Origin: Pelagibacterium limicola
GTDB taxonomy: Bacteria; Pseudomonadota; Alphaproteobacteria; Rhizobiales; Devosiaceae
NCBI RefSeq assembly: GCF_015694405.1
Contig: NZ_JADQDB010000001.1
Coordinates: 372,001 to 436,000, forward strand
Reading direction: 5' to 3'
DNA length: 64,000 bases
The first letter of the stretch is position 1, and each line of letters opens with the position of its first letter. Below are positions 43,703-52,205 of the stretch, piece by piece. The position numbers and the translations under genes were made by a program. A model generated the notes under the pieces. It ran no database searches and was not told the origin of the DNA. It was given only the letters and a program-made list of their open reading frames with translations.

Positions 43703-45022
43703 TTATTCCGCAGGCTCCTTCGCCTTGGCCATCGGATTGTTCGGATGCGTTGTCCAGTTGGCGTAGTGATCGGGCACGCGGTGGCCCGTCCGTTCGTCCA
43801 TCATGCCGCCTGGAATCTGCTCCATCGTTATGCAGTCTTCAACGGGGCAGACATTGACGCACAGATTGCATCCGACGCACTCCTCGTCCTTGACGACAAA
43901 CATGCGCTTGCCATCGATCATATTGGTGATCGCCTGGTGCGAGGTATCCTCGCAAGCGATGTGACAGCGCCCGCACGAGATGCAGAGTTCCTGGTTGATT
44001 CGCGCCTTGGTGACATAGTTGAGGTTGAGATATTGCCAGTCGGTGACATTGGGCACCGCCCGCCCAACGACCTCGTCAACCGATGAAAAGCCTTTCTCAT
44101 CCAAATAGTTCGAGAGGCCTGTAATCATCTCTTCGACGATCTTGAACCCATAGGTCATCGCAGCGGTGCAGACCTGCACGTTCCCCGCCCCAAGCGCCAT
44201 GAACTCAACCGCATCGCGCCAGGTGGTAACGCCACCGATGCCCGAAATCGGCATTCCACGGGTCTGCGCGTCGCGCGCGATCTCGGCCACCATATTGAGG
44301 GCGATGGGCTTCACCGCCGGCCCGCAATAGCCGCCATGCGTGCCCCTGCCATCGATCGAGGGCTCAGGCGAGAACGTATCGAGATTGACCGCCGTAATCG
44401 AATTGATGGTGTTGATGAGACTTACGGCATCGGTCCCGCCCGCATGGGCGGCGCGGGCCGGCTTACGGATATCGGCGATATTGGGGGTCAATTTGGTGAT
44501 GACCGGCATCCGCGTGTACTGCTTGCACCAGCGCACGACCATTTCGACATATTCGGGCACCTGCCCGACGGCGGACCCCATGCCGCGCTCGCTCATCCCG
44601 TGCGGACAGCCGAAATTAAGCTCGATCCCGTCCGCCCCGGTTTCTTCGACCAGCGGCAGGATAGCCTTCCAACTTTCTTCGTCGCACGGAACCATGATCG
44701 AAACGACGACGGCACGATCCGGCCAGTCGCGCTTGACCTGCTTGATTTCTGCCAGGTTGACGAAGAGATCCCGATCGGTGATCAGCTCGATATTGTTGAG
44801 CCCCAAAAGCCGCCGATCCGCGCCCCAGATCGCGCCATAGCGCGGGCCGTTGACATTAACGACCGGCGGACCTTCCTCGCCCAGCGTCTTCCAGACGACA
44901 CCGCCCCACCCCGCCTTGAAGGCGCGCACGACATTGTAGGCCTTGTCGGTCGGCGGCGCCGAGGCCAGCCAGAATGGGTTGGGAGACTTTATACCGACGA
45001 AGTTTGAACGCAGGTCAGCCAT
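43703..45022 (-). CDS. preA: NAD-dependent dihydropyrimidine dehydrogenase, catalytic subunit
   Basis: A 439-aa PreA/PydA-type enzyme that reduces uracil and thymine to the dihydro forms. An FMN-binding TIM barrel carries LASAPPTDKAYNVVRAFKAG, ELNFGCPHGMSERGMGSAVG and PISGIGGVTTWRDAVEFM. Two C-terminal [4Fe-4S] sites are CISCGRCHIACED and CVGCNLCVNVCPVEDC. It overlaps the 3' end of preT by 8 bases and acts with PreT as a heterotetramer. First reaction of the pathway completed by the operon at 35639-41866. Confidence 0.95.
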   Translation of the reverse strand: MADLRSNFVGIKSPNPFWLASAPPTDKAYNVVRAFKAGWGGVVWKTLGEEGPPVVNVNGPRYGAIWGADRRLLGLNNIELITDRDLFVNLAEIKQVKRDWPDRAVVVSIMVPCDEESWKAILPLVEETGADGIELNFGCPHGMSERGMGSAVGQVPEYVEMVVRWCKQYTRMPVITKLTPNIADIRKPARAAHAGGTDAVSLINTINSITAVNLDTFSPEPSIDGRGTHGGYCGPAVKPIALNMVAEIARDAQTRGMPISGIGGVTTWRDAVEFMALGAGNVQVCTAAMTYGFKIVEEMITGLSNYLDEKGFSSVDEVVGRAVPNVTDWQYLNLNYVTKARINQELCISCGRCHIACEDTSHQAITNMIDGKRMFVVKDEECVGCNLCVNVCPVEDCITMEQIPGGMMDERTGHRVPDHYANWTTHPNNPMAKAKEPAE

Positions 45023-46376
45023 TTGCTCCTCCCATCAAAGCCCGGTTGATGCTCTCGGCCGCATCGCGCCCGGCTGCGACGGCGGCAACTGTCAAATCCT
45101 CCCGCGCATCGGCGACGCAATCGCCTCCAGCCCACACGCCAGGCATCGAGGTCCTCCCCTCGCCATCCACACGGATACGCCCGCCTTCCATTTCGATTGC
45201 GGCCCCGCTGCCATTGAGGGCAGCCGCAAGGAATGTCTGCCCGATGGCCTTGAAAACCTGATCCGCCGGCAGGGTCAGGCTCTCGCCCGTCCCCGCAAGC
45301 ACGCCGTTCTCGAGCCTTGTGTATTCAAGCTCGATACCCGTCACCTTGCCGTCCGCGGTCAAAACGGCCTTGGGACTTAACCAATGCCGGATGGCTACGC
45401 CGGCCGCCGCCGCGAGGTCCTGCTCATAGAGCGAGGCATTCATATACTCCTTACCGCGCCGGTAGCAGATCGTAACCTCCTCGGCCCCGAGGAGTTTGGC
45501 CTGCACAGCCATATCGACGGCCGTCATTCCCCCGCCGATCACTACGACCCGTCGCCCTATGGGTAGCGCCGACAAATCCCGCGCCTGCCGCAGCTCTGCG
45601 ATATAGTCCACGGCATTTGAAGCTGCGGTCTCGCCCTCCGACCGCAGCGCATTGACGCCCCCCAGCCCCATGCCAAGGAATACGGCATCGAAATCCTCGG
45701 ACAGTTGGCCGATTGAAATATCGCGCCCCAACGCCTTGCCGGTCTCGATGGTAATCCCGCCAATGGCGGTCACATAATCGACTTCAGCCTGCGCGAAATC
45801 CTGAGTGCTTTTATAGGCCGCGATCCCGTATTCATTGAGCCCGCCGGCCTTCTCGCGCGCGTCGAATATCGTCACCTCATGCCCGTGCATCGCCAGCCGG
45901 TGCGCACAAGCCAGCCCCGCAGGCCCGGCGCCCACCACGGCAATCCGCTTGCCCGTGGGGGCGGCCCGCTCGTAGAACTGAACGCCTTCGGCAATTGCAA
46001 CATCGGTGGCGTAACGCTGCAAGCGCCCGATCTGCACCGGTTTACCCTCTGCGGCTTCGCGCACGCAGGCTTCCTCGCACAGCGTCTCGGTCGGACAAAC
46101 CCGTGCGCACATGCCACCCAGTATGTTCTGGTCGAAAATCGTCTTGGCCGATCCCACTGGATTGTCCGTCGCGATCTGGCGGATGAACATCGGAATGTCG
46201 ATCGCGGTCGGGCAGGCCGTCATGCACGGCGCGTCGTAACAGAAATAGCACCGGTCGGCCTCGACACGCGCCTCGTGCCCGGAAAAAGGCTCGTGAAGAT
46301 CGGAGAAATTCTCCGCATACTGATCGGCCGCGAGGCGGCCAGCAGCGATACCGGTGAGGAATTGGCCTTGCGCCAT
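45015..46376 (-). CDS. preT: NAD-dependent dihydropyrimidine dehydrogenase, flavoprotein subunit
   Basis: A 453-aa PreT-type, GltD-like subunit. N-terminal iron-sulfur ligands are in CYFCYDAPCMTACPTAID and CARVCPTETLCEEACVR. FAD and NAD(P) binding follow (IAVVGAGPAGLACAHRLAMH; VVVIGGGMTAVDMAVQAKLL; VWAGGDCVADAREDLTVAAV). It passes electrons from NADH to PreA. The ATG at 46376 is preceded by GAGGGGG; the frame extends to 46403 but without a suitable ribosome-binding sequence. A RutR-like box lies 58 bases upstream. Confidence 0.94.
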   Translation of the reverse strand: MAQGQFLTGIAAGRLAADQYAENFSDLHEPFSGHEARVEADRCYFCYDAPCMTACPTAIDIPMFIRQIATDNPVGSAKTIFDQNILGGMCARVCPTETLCEEACVREAAEGKPVQIGRLQRYATDVAIAEGVQFYERAAPTGKRIAVVGAGPAGLACAHRLAMHGHEVTIFDAREKAGGLNEYGIAAYKSTQDFAQAEVDYVTAIGGITIETGKALGRDISIGQLSEDFDAVFLGMGLGGVNALRSEGETAASNAVDYIAELRQARDLSALPIGRRVVVIGGGMTAVDMAVQAKLLGAEEVTICYRRGKEYMNASLYEQDLAAAAGVAIRHWLSPKAVLTADGKVTGIELEYTRLENGVLAGTGESLTLPADQVFKAIGQTFLAAALNGSGAAIEMEGGRIRVDGEGRTSMPGVWAGGDCVADAREDLTVAAVAAGRDAAESINRALMGGANG

Positions 46377-46433
46377 GACAGACACCCCCTCAGATGTTCC
46401 CATCAGAAGGTGACGCTAGCGCGGTTCCAATTT

Positions 46434-46449
46434 TTTATCAATCGGTAAA
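46434..46449. promoter_or_regulatory. RutR-like box upstream of preT-preA
   Basis: TTTATCAATCGGTAAA matches 10 of 14 RutR consensus positions and sits in a larger symmetric stretch, TTTTTTA...TAAAAAA. The core CAATCGGT is shared with the reverse strand of the pyrimidine-operon box at 41934-41949, which supports common recognition. Confidence 0.55.
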
Positions 46450-46488
46450 AAATCACTTTTTGCCGACCGGCAGGGCGAGGCAGAAAAA

Positions 46489-46526
46489 GGCCCTGTAGCC
46501 GGCTTTGGCGCTCCGGATACAGGGCC
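46489..46526 (-). terminator. terminator downstream of rirA
   Basis: GGCCCTGTAGCCGG and CCGGATACAGGGCC form 14-base arms with one mismatch around a 10-base loop. On the minus strand the stem is followed by TTTTTC. It lies in the 289-bp region between preT and rirA. Confidence 0.75.
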
Positions 46527-46665
46527 GAGGGGCAGGCCTCACTCCTGCAGGACTCTACTTAGCGCACATAAACATGACTGTAAAGATCATATTTATCTAT
46601 TCAGCAATTTTGCCCCGGCAGGGAAACTTTGTCCCTATGGGATTCGAGCAAGCGTTACGCCTAAA

Positions 46666-47121
46666 TCAGTTGAGTTCTATGCCCAGGATCTCGATGCCAA
46701 GACGCGTGCGCATGGCCCGCCGCTTATCGGTGAGATCGGCGATCGTATAGGAGCGCAGGACATTGAAGAACGCCTCGAGCGCCTCTGCCAGCGCCCCGTT
46801 GAGCTCGCATCCGCCCACCAGCGGACAAACCGTATCCCCGCCCTCGAAACATTCGGCCAGCGCAAAGTTCTCTTCCGTCAGCCTTACGACATCGAGCAGC
46901 GTGATTTCCGACGCTGCCTTGGCCAGCCTGATGCCCCCATGCCGCCCGCGCACGGTCTCGAGCAGATGGTTTTCGACCAGTGGCTTGATGAGCTTGAAGA
47001 GGAAGAGCTCAGATATGCCGTATGCCTTGGCGATATCGCTCACCCGCGATAGATCGGGCGCGTTGACAGCGCAATACATCAGCGTGCGGACGGCATAACT
47101 GGTCTGACGGGTTAACCGCAT
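46666..47121 (-). CDS. rirA: Rrf2-family iron-responsive regulator RirA
   Basis: A 151-aa Rrf2 protein whose cysteines fall exactly at C91, C99 and C105 (C-x7-C-x5-C), the RirA Fe-S cluster ligand pattern. The N-terminal winged helix is RLTRQTSYAVRTLMYCAVN, followed by IAKAYGISELFLFKLIKPL and TVRGRHGGIRLAKAASEITL. RirA represses iron uptake genes when iron is sufficient in rhizobia and relatives. The start at 47121 gives the family N-terminus; a frame to 47163 has no support. Upstream lies an Irr-type iron control element (47190-47204). Downstream is a terminator. Confidence 0.93.
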   Translation of the reverse strand: MRLTRQTSYAVRTLMYCAVNAPDLSRVSDIAKAYGISELFLFKLIKPLVENHLLETVRGRHGGIRLAKAASEITLLDVVRLTEENFALAECFEGGDTVCPLVGGCELNGALAEALEAFFNVLRSYTIADLTDKRRAMRTRLGIEILGIELN

Positions 47122-47189
47122 CTGGCGGGCCTTTTGCCATGAGAATCGAAAAATACCGTCCACAGGTGCATGCTTCAGGCCGCTTCAGA

Positions 47190-47214
47190 TTATAACAATT
47201 CTAAACTATGTCAA
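47190..47214 (-). promoter_or_regulatory. rirA promoter region with Irr-type iron control element
   Basis: The minus strand reads TTAGAATTGTTATAA at 47190-47204, one mismatch from the Irr consensus TTAGAAnnnTTCTAA. It overlaps a TATAAT (47189-47194). A perfect TTGACA lies at 47209-47214, but the spacing to that TATAAT is only 14 bases, so the exact -10 is uncertain. Confidence 0.6.
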
Positions 47215-47317
47215 CAAAAGCTGAACCAATATCTCATATTAAACGCCGCCATTTTCCCTTCCCTTTTTGCGCCCCCGTTCTAGGATTTCGACGGCAAATT
47301 CGATTCCTGGAGGCCTG

Positions 47318-48259
47318 ATGGCGCGCAAGATCATTATCGACACCGACCCCGGACAGGACGATGCCGTCGCCATCCTGCTTGCCCTGGCTTCCCCCGAAGA
47401 AATCCACGTGCTCGGTATCGTGGCCGTCGCGGGCAATGTCGGCCTCGCCCAGAACGCGAAGAACGCTCTCAAGGTCGTCGAGCTTTCGGGTCGCACCGAA
47501 GTCCCCGTTTATGCCGGCTGCCCGCGTCCATTGATGCGCAAGCTCGTCACCGCCGAACACGTTCACGGCCAGACCGGACTCGACGGCCCCGATCTTCCCG
47601 AACCGGCAAAGAAGCTGGAGACGCCTCACGGCGTGGACTTCATCATCGAGACCCTGATGCGCGAACCGGAGAATACGGTAACGCTCTGCGCGCTCGGCCC
47701 GCTCACCAATCTCGGCATGGCACTGGCCAAGGAGCCGCGGATCGCCCCGCGTATCCAGGAAATCGTCCTGATGGGCGGCGCCTATTTCGAGGTCGGCAAC
47801 ATTACGCCCGCTGCCGAATTCAATATCTATGTCGACCCCGAAGCCGCGGCTACCGTTTTCGCCTGTGCCGCGCCGATCGCCATGATGCCGCTCGACGTGA
47901 CGCACCGCATGCTCGCTACGCCTGCGCGCGTCGCCGCCTTCCGGGCCATCGGGAACCGAACGGGCGCCGCGGTCGCCGATATGCTCGGCTTTTCCGAACG
48001 CTTCGACCTTGAAAAATATGGCTGGCAAGGCGCGCCGCTCCACGACCCATGCGTCACCGCATACCTCCTTGCTCCTGAAATCTTTTCAGGCCGCAAATGC
48101 AATGTCGAGATCGAAACCAACAGCGAACTGACCCGAGGCATGACCGTCGCCGACTACTGGCACGTGACAGATCGCCCCCATAACGCCACCTTCATCCGCG
48201 AGGGCAATTCCGATGCGTTTTACGCACTTTTGACCGAACGCCTCGCCCGCCTGCCCTGA
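47318..48259 (+). CDS. inosine/uridine-preferring nucleoside hydrolase
   Basis: A 313-aa enzyme that splits nucleosides into base and ribose. The calcium-binding N-terminal motif is IIIDTDPGQDDAVAILLA, and further active-site segments are NVGLAQNAKNAL, LMGGAYFEVGNITPAAEFNI and the C-terminal LHDPCVTAYLLAPEIF. The ATG at 47318 has GGAGG upstream; a frame from 47267 has none. It could supply free bases to the purine and pyrimidine pathways in this window. It is divergent from rirA and followed 13 bases later by sseA on the same strand. Confidence 0.93.
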   Translation: MARKIIIDTDPGQDDAVAILLALASPEEIHVLGIVAVAGNVGLAQNAKNALKVVELSGRTEVPVYAGCPRPLMRKLVTAEHVHGQTGLDGPDLPEPAKKLETPHGVDFIIETLMREPENTVTLCALGPLTNLGMALAKEPRIAPRIQEIVLMGGAYFEVGNITPAAEFNIYVDPEAAATVFACAAPIAMMPLDVTHRMLATPARVAAFRAIGNRTGAAVADMLGFSERFDLEKYGWQGAPLHDPCVTAYLLAPEIFSGRKCNVEIETNSELTRGMTVADYWHVTDRPHNATFIREGNSDAFYALLTERLARLP

Positions 48260-48272
48260 TTTGGAGACCGGA

Positions 48273-49103
48273 ATGTCCCACTTCGTTTCCACCGACTGGC
48301 TCAACGCACATCTGAACGATCCCGATGTGACAATCGTCGACGGCACCTGGCACCTGCCCAATGCGGGCCGGAATGCCGCCGCTGAGTTCGAAGCCGGCCA
48401 TATCCCTGGCGCGGTGCAATTCGATATCGACAGGATCGCCGATACCTCTGCCGGCCTGCCGCATATGCTGCCCGACGCGGCGACGTTTGCGCTCTTGGCG
48501 GGCGCGCTCGGCCTCAGCGCGGAAAAGACTATCGTCGTCTACGACGAATACGGTCTCTTCTCAGCGCCCCGCGTGTGGTGGACCCTCAGGGTGATGGGTG
48601 CAGCGGACGTCAAAATCCTGGAAGGCGGCGGCCCGAAATGGCGCACCAAAAACCGCCCTCTCGAAACAGGCCCGGCAAACCCGACGCTGGCTACCTTCAA
48701 GGCGCATCGGAACGACGATGCCATTGCCAGCTTCGATACCGTCCTCTCCGCCATCCGCTCAGGCGGACAGATCCTCGACGCCCGCCCCGCCCCGCGATTT
48801 GCCGGCGCCGCCCCCGAACCGCGCCCGGGCCTCCGCGCCGGCCACATGCCCGACGCTCGCAATCTCCCGTTCTCCGACCTGATCGCCGACGGCAGGCTCA
48901 AAGCACCGCAAGATCTCCAGGCGATTATCAGGAATGCTGGAATCGACCCCTCCGAACCCGTCATCACCTCATGCGGCTCGGGCGTGACCGCCGCCGTTCT
49001 CGCCCTCGCGCTCGATACGATCGGCGCCAGCAGGGTCATGCTCTATGACGGCTCCTGGGCCGAATGGGGCGCCCGTGACGACGCTCCCGTCGAAACGGAC
49101 TAG
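48273..49103 (+). CDS. sseA: 3-mercaptopyruvate sulfurtransferase (two-domain rhodanese)
   Basis: A 276-aa tandem rhodanese protein. The N-terminal inactive domain includes FEAGHIPGAVQFDIDRIAD and VVYDEYGLFSAPRVWWTLR. The C-terminal domain has the catalytic loop CGSGVTA with the Cys that carries sulfur, typical of SseA rather than thiosulfate rhodaneses. It transfers sulfur from 3-mercaptopyruvate. TTGGAGA precedes the ATG at 48273. The TAG stop shares CTAG at 49100-49103 with the stop of the convergent GGDEF gene. Confidence 0.93.
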   Translation: MSHFVSTDWLNAHLNDPDVTIVDGTWHLPNAGRNAAAEFEAGHIPGAVQFDIDRIADTSAGLPHMLPDAATFALLAGALGLSAEKTIVVYDEYGLFSAPRVWWTLRVMGAADVKILEGGGPKWRTKNRPLETGPANPTLATFKAHRNDDAIASFDTVLSAIRSGGQILDARPAPRFAGAAPEPRPGLRAGHMPDARNLPFSDLIADGRLKAPQDLQAIIRNAGIDPSEPVITSCGSGVTAAVLALALDTIGASRVMLYDGSWAEWGARDDAPVETD

Positions 49104-50251
49104 GCTGCCTGGGAATCCGGCGCGGTAACACGGTTCCGGCCGTTCCGCTTGGACAGATAGAGCGCGTTATCCGCCTTGCGCAAAAGCGTATCAAGGCTCT
49201 TGCCGGCCTTCTCGGCAAATGAGACGCCCGCGCTCACCGTGCATGTGATCTGTTTGCCGTTGGCATCGTGAACCATGCGCGCAGCCGACGCCCGCACAAG
49301 CTCCGCCAGCGCCAGCGCCTCCATTGTCGATCGATCAGGCAAGATCAGTACGAACTCCTCGCCGCCCAGCCGGATCGCCATGTCGCGCGGCTCAACGAGT
49401 CCTTCGAGCAGCCCCGCGAAATTCCTCAGCACCATGTCTCCAACGGCATGGCCATACGTATCGTTAAGCACCTTGAACTCGTCGAGATCGAGCACAATGA
49501 TACCGGTATTTTGGGGCACTACTTCGCCCTCATAGAACTCGAACAGCGCGCGCCTGTTCCTGAGCCCGGTCAGGGCATCGGTCAGAGCGTTATGCTGGTG
49601 CCGCCGCGAAATGCGTTCCTGATGCACCGTGATGAGCAGCCCGCCGATCCCCGTGAGCGCAATAACCGATGCCACGAGATTGAGCACTTCCGCCCAATTC
49701 TGAGGAGAGCCGTTGACTAGATAGAGCGGGGCTTCCTGGATGCCAACGATTATGCACAACACGAAGGTTGCCGCCAGGAAATGGTGCAAGCAGGCGATGA
49801 TCGTGATCGAGGCCCGGGATTCCGAGCGCATTCGCCAATACCCTACTCCGCAATAAAAGACCAATGCCGCGCTGAAGCCATTGACGAGCCAAAAACCGAG
49901 TCCATCAAAGCCCAGAGCAAAGGCCGTCGCCAGCGGCAAGGCCCAGATAGCCGACAGCACAATAACCGTCCGTACCGGTAAACGGCCGTCCCGAAATTGC
50001 ACAAGGCCGCCATAATGTAGAGAAATCGCCGTCGTCAGCAGAATGCCGGCTGCTGCGCCGAGGAAAAGATTTCCGCTCGCATTGAAAAACGCAAACGCAG
50101 TTACCGACAACACGACAATGGCCATCGAGGCCGACCAGGTCATCAAGAACCCCGATCCGCGTTGACGCAACCAATTTGTAAAAAGTGTAAAACTGAGCGC
50201 AGCACCCGAGGCGCCGACCGCCAGTAAAACGGATCCGTAATCAAAATTCAT
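49100..50251 (-). CDS. membrane-anchored diguanylate cyclase (GGDEF domain)
   Basis: A 383-aa protein with about six or seven hydrophobic helices in residues 1-215 (VLLAVGASGAALSFTLFTNW; LFLGAAAGILLTTAISLHYG; VSAALVFYCG-like stretch) and a C-terminal GGDEF domain. The active-site loop is LGGEEF, so catalysis of c-di-GMP formation is expected. The start of the domain shows DALTGLRNRRALFEF. An RxxD inhibitory site was not seen in the expected place (the preceding residues are EPRDMAIR). The ligand sensed by the membrane part is unknown. Confidence 0.9.
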   Translation of the reverse strand: MNFDYGSVLLAVGASGAALSFTLFTNWLRQRGSGFLMTWSASMAIVVLSVTAFAFFNASGNLFLGAAAGILLTTAISLHYGGLVQFRDGRLPVRTVIVLSAIWALPLATAFALGFDGLGFWLVNGFSAALVFYCGVGYWRMRSESRASITIIACLHHFLAATFVLCIIVGIQEAPLYLVNGSPQNWAEVLNLVASVIALTGIGGLLITVHQERISRRHQHNALTDALTGLRNRRALFEFYEGEVVPQNTGIIVLDLDEFKVLNDTYGHAVGDMVLRNFAGLLEGLVEPRDMAIRLGGEEFVLILPDRSTMEALALAELVRASAARMVHDANGKQITCTVSAGVSFAEKAGKSLDTLLRKADNALYLSKRNGRNRVTAPDSQAA

Positions 50252-50550
50252 TTTAACAATCCACCGCGTCCCCAGCGGACGATATCCACCAAACCGTTGA
50301 CAAGCAGTTCATACAAACTTGAAGATTGCCGCAGGCCCGGCACCTCCCGCTAGGGTGAGGGATGCAGCTATCATACCAATCGGACCGCTTCCGAGCGCCT
50401 TAGCGCCTGCACAAAATTGCGGCGCAATCGCGCGGACGCGCCTTTTTTGCTTTTTAATTCGGCAAAGTTCTGGTTTTGTGTCTCAGCATGCCCGGCCAGT
50501 GGTCCCGGGCTGCGAGGCGTGAAAACAGAACAACAATAACGTAAGGCGTA
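50252..50550 (+). other. 299-bp leader/intergenic region before the amino-acid ABC operon
   Basis: No gene is supported here. A TTGACA at 50298 could be a -35. Several G/C-rich inverted repeats (ATTGCGGCGCAAT around 50417; GGCGC...GCGCC followed by TTTTTT around 50424-50449) could form a terminator-like structure about 100 bases before the ATPase start, which would suit attenuation. TAAGGCG precedes the ATG at 50551. Confidence 0.35.
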
Positions 50551-51318
50551 ATGGGGCCAATTCTCGCGATCAGGGACGTTCATAAATCGTTCGGAGACCT
50601 TGAAGTGCTCAAGGGCGTCACGCTCGAAGCCAACGCCGGGAACGTCGTCTCCCTTATCGGCTCATCGGGGTCCGGCAAGTCTACCTTGCTACGCTGCATC
50701 AACATGCTCGAAGTTCCCAATTCGGGCAGCGTCAGCATAGACGGTGAGGAAATCGCACTTTCTTCCGAAGGCCCGCACCGGCACCCCACCAACCACAATC
50801 AGCTCCGCCATATCCGGTCGGAACTGGGCATGGTCTTCCAGTCCTTCAATCTATGGTCGCACATGACGATTCTCGAAAACGTCATGGAAGCCCCGCTGCG
50901 GGTGCAGCGCCGCCCCACCGAAGAAGTGCGTGCGCAGGCGATGGATCTTCTCGACAAGGTCGGCATCGCTGCCAAGGCCGATGCCTTCCCCGCCCAGCTT
51001 TCCGGGGGCCAGCAGCAGCGCGCCGCCATTGCGCGCGCCCTCTGCATCAACCCCAAGATCATGCTGTTCGACGAGCCGACCTCCGCGCTCGATCCCGAAC
51101 TGGAAGTCGAGGTGCTGCGCGTCATCAAGATGTTGGCCGACGAAGGCCGCACGATGATACTCGTGACCCACGACATGAAATTTGCCCGCGACGTTTCGGA
51201 CAAGATCGTGTTTCTTCATCTCGGCCGGATCGAGGAGGAAGGCACGGTCGACGAAGTGTTCGGGAACACGAGATCGGACCGGTTGCGCCAGTTCCTGAGC
51301 GCCGCCGGCCATGCCTAA
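50551..51318 (+). CDS. ABC transporter ATP-binding protein, basic amino acid/opine type (HisP/OccP-like)
   Basis: A 255-aa ATPase. Walker A is GSSGSGKST, the Q-loop is [17 protein letters not shown], the signature is [15 protein letters not shown], Walker B is [18 protein letters not shown] and the switch His lies in [14 protein letters not shown]. The insertion around [18 protein letters not shown] is characteristic of the HisP/OccP group. First gene of an operon with binding protein, two permeases and an aspartoacylase-like enzyme. Confidence 0.94.
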   Translation: MGPILAIRDVHKSFGDLEVLKGVTLEANAGNVVSLIGSSGSGKSTLLRCINMLEVPNSGSVSIDGEEIALSSEGPHRHPTNHNQLRHIRSELGMVFQSFNLWSHMTILENVMEAPLRVQRRPTEEVRAQAMDLLDKVGIAAKADAFPAQLSGGQQQRAAIARALCINPKIMLFDEPTSALDPELEVEVLRVIKMLADEGRTMILVTHDMKFARDVSDKIVFLHLGRIEEEGTVDEVFGNTRSDRLRQFLSAAGHA

Positions 51319-51393
51319 CCGGGACATTTGACCATCATGCACGAAGGGCGTTCCGGTTCAATTCACAACCCAAGCTTTCCAGGAGCATAGAAA

Positions 51394-52143
51394 ATGAAAA
51401 AGGTGATTATCGCTGCTGCCGCATTGGCAGCCCTTTCCACCGCCGCACAGGCGCAGACCGTGCGTGTGGGCACCGAGGGCGCTTACGCCCCGTGGAATTT
51501 CGTCAACGACGCCGGTGAACTCGCGGGCTACGAGATCGATCTCGCCAACGCCATCTGTGAACATGTAGGCCTTGAATGCGAAATCGTCCAGAATGATTGG
51601 GACTCGATCATCCCCAACCTGCTTGCGGGTAACTACGATGTCATCATGGCCGGCATGTCGATTACAGAAGAGCGTATGCAGACCATCAACTTCACGCAGG
51701 ATTATTTCCCGCCCGATCCGTCCAAGTTCGTGGCAGCAGCGGGCGCCGATTTCGATTTCGACAACCTCTCGGGCGTACGCATCGCGGTGCAGAGCAATAC
51801 CATCCAGGCCGCCTATGCCCAGGAGAATTTCGGCGCCGATAACACGATCCTTTCCTTTGCAACCCCCGACCAGACCATTGCTGACCTTGCCGCAGGCAAT
51901 GTCGACCTGATTCTGGCCGACGGCAGCTTTCTTGATCCGGTTGTTACCAATTCCGGCGGCGCGATCGCCTTTGTGGGCCCCGATGTCCTGATCGGCGGCG
52001 GTGTCGGCGGCGGTGTCCGCAAGGAAGATACCGAACTGCTCGCTACACTTGACGCAGCCCTTGACGCGCTCAAGGCCGATGGCACCGTCGATGCGCTGCG
52101 CGCGCAGTGGTTCGATGGCGTAGAGCCCGCTTACACCGAATAA
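51394..52143 (+). CDS. amino acid/opine ABC transporter substrate-binding protein
   Basis: A 249-aa SBP_bac_3 protein. The signal peptide is MKKVIIAAAALAALSTAAQA, followed by VRVGTEGAYAPWNFVNDAGE and GYEIDLANAICEHVGLECE with the amino-acid-binding residues, then YDVIMAGMSITEERMQTINF. Length and motifs match the histidine/lysine/octopine-binding group. A 75-base gap to the ATPase gene contains a GGAG-like site before the ATG. The specific ligand cannot be named. Confidence 0.93.
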   Translation: MKKVIIAAAALAALSTAAQAQTVRVGTEGAYAPWNFVNDAGELAGYEIDLANAICEHVGLECEIVQNDWDSIIPNLLAGNYDVIMAGMSITEERMQTINFTQDYFPPDPSKFVAAAGADFDFDNLSGVRIAVQSNTIQAAYAQENFGADNTILSFATPDQTIADLAAGNVDLILADGSFLDPVVTNSGGAIAFVGPDVLIGGGVGGGVRKEDTELLATLDAALDALKADGTVDALRAQWFDGVEPAYTE

Positions 52144-52205
52144 CGACAACGACGTCGGGGGAGTGTCGACCACCCTCCCCCGACCTCCAGAGACGGGCTC
52201 ACCGC

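Noticed and set aside
46489-46526. Long inverted repeat considered as an operator for preT
   Set aside because: The T-run on the minus strand and the place after rirA fit a terminator better.
46505-46750. Small open frame between preT and rirA
   Set aside because: It overlaps the rirA terminator and the 3' end of rirA on the opposite strand and has no ribosome-binding sequence.
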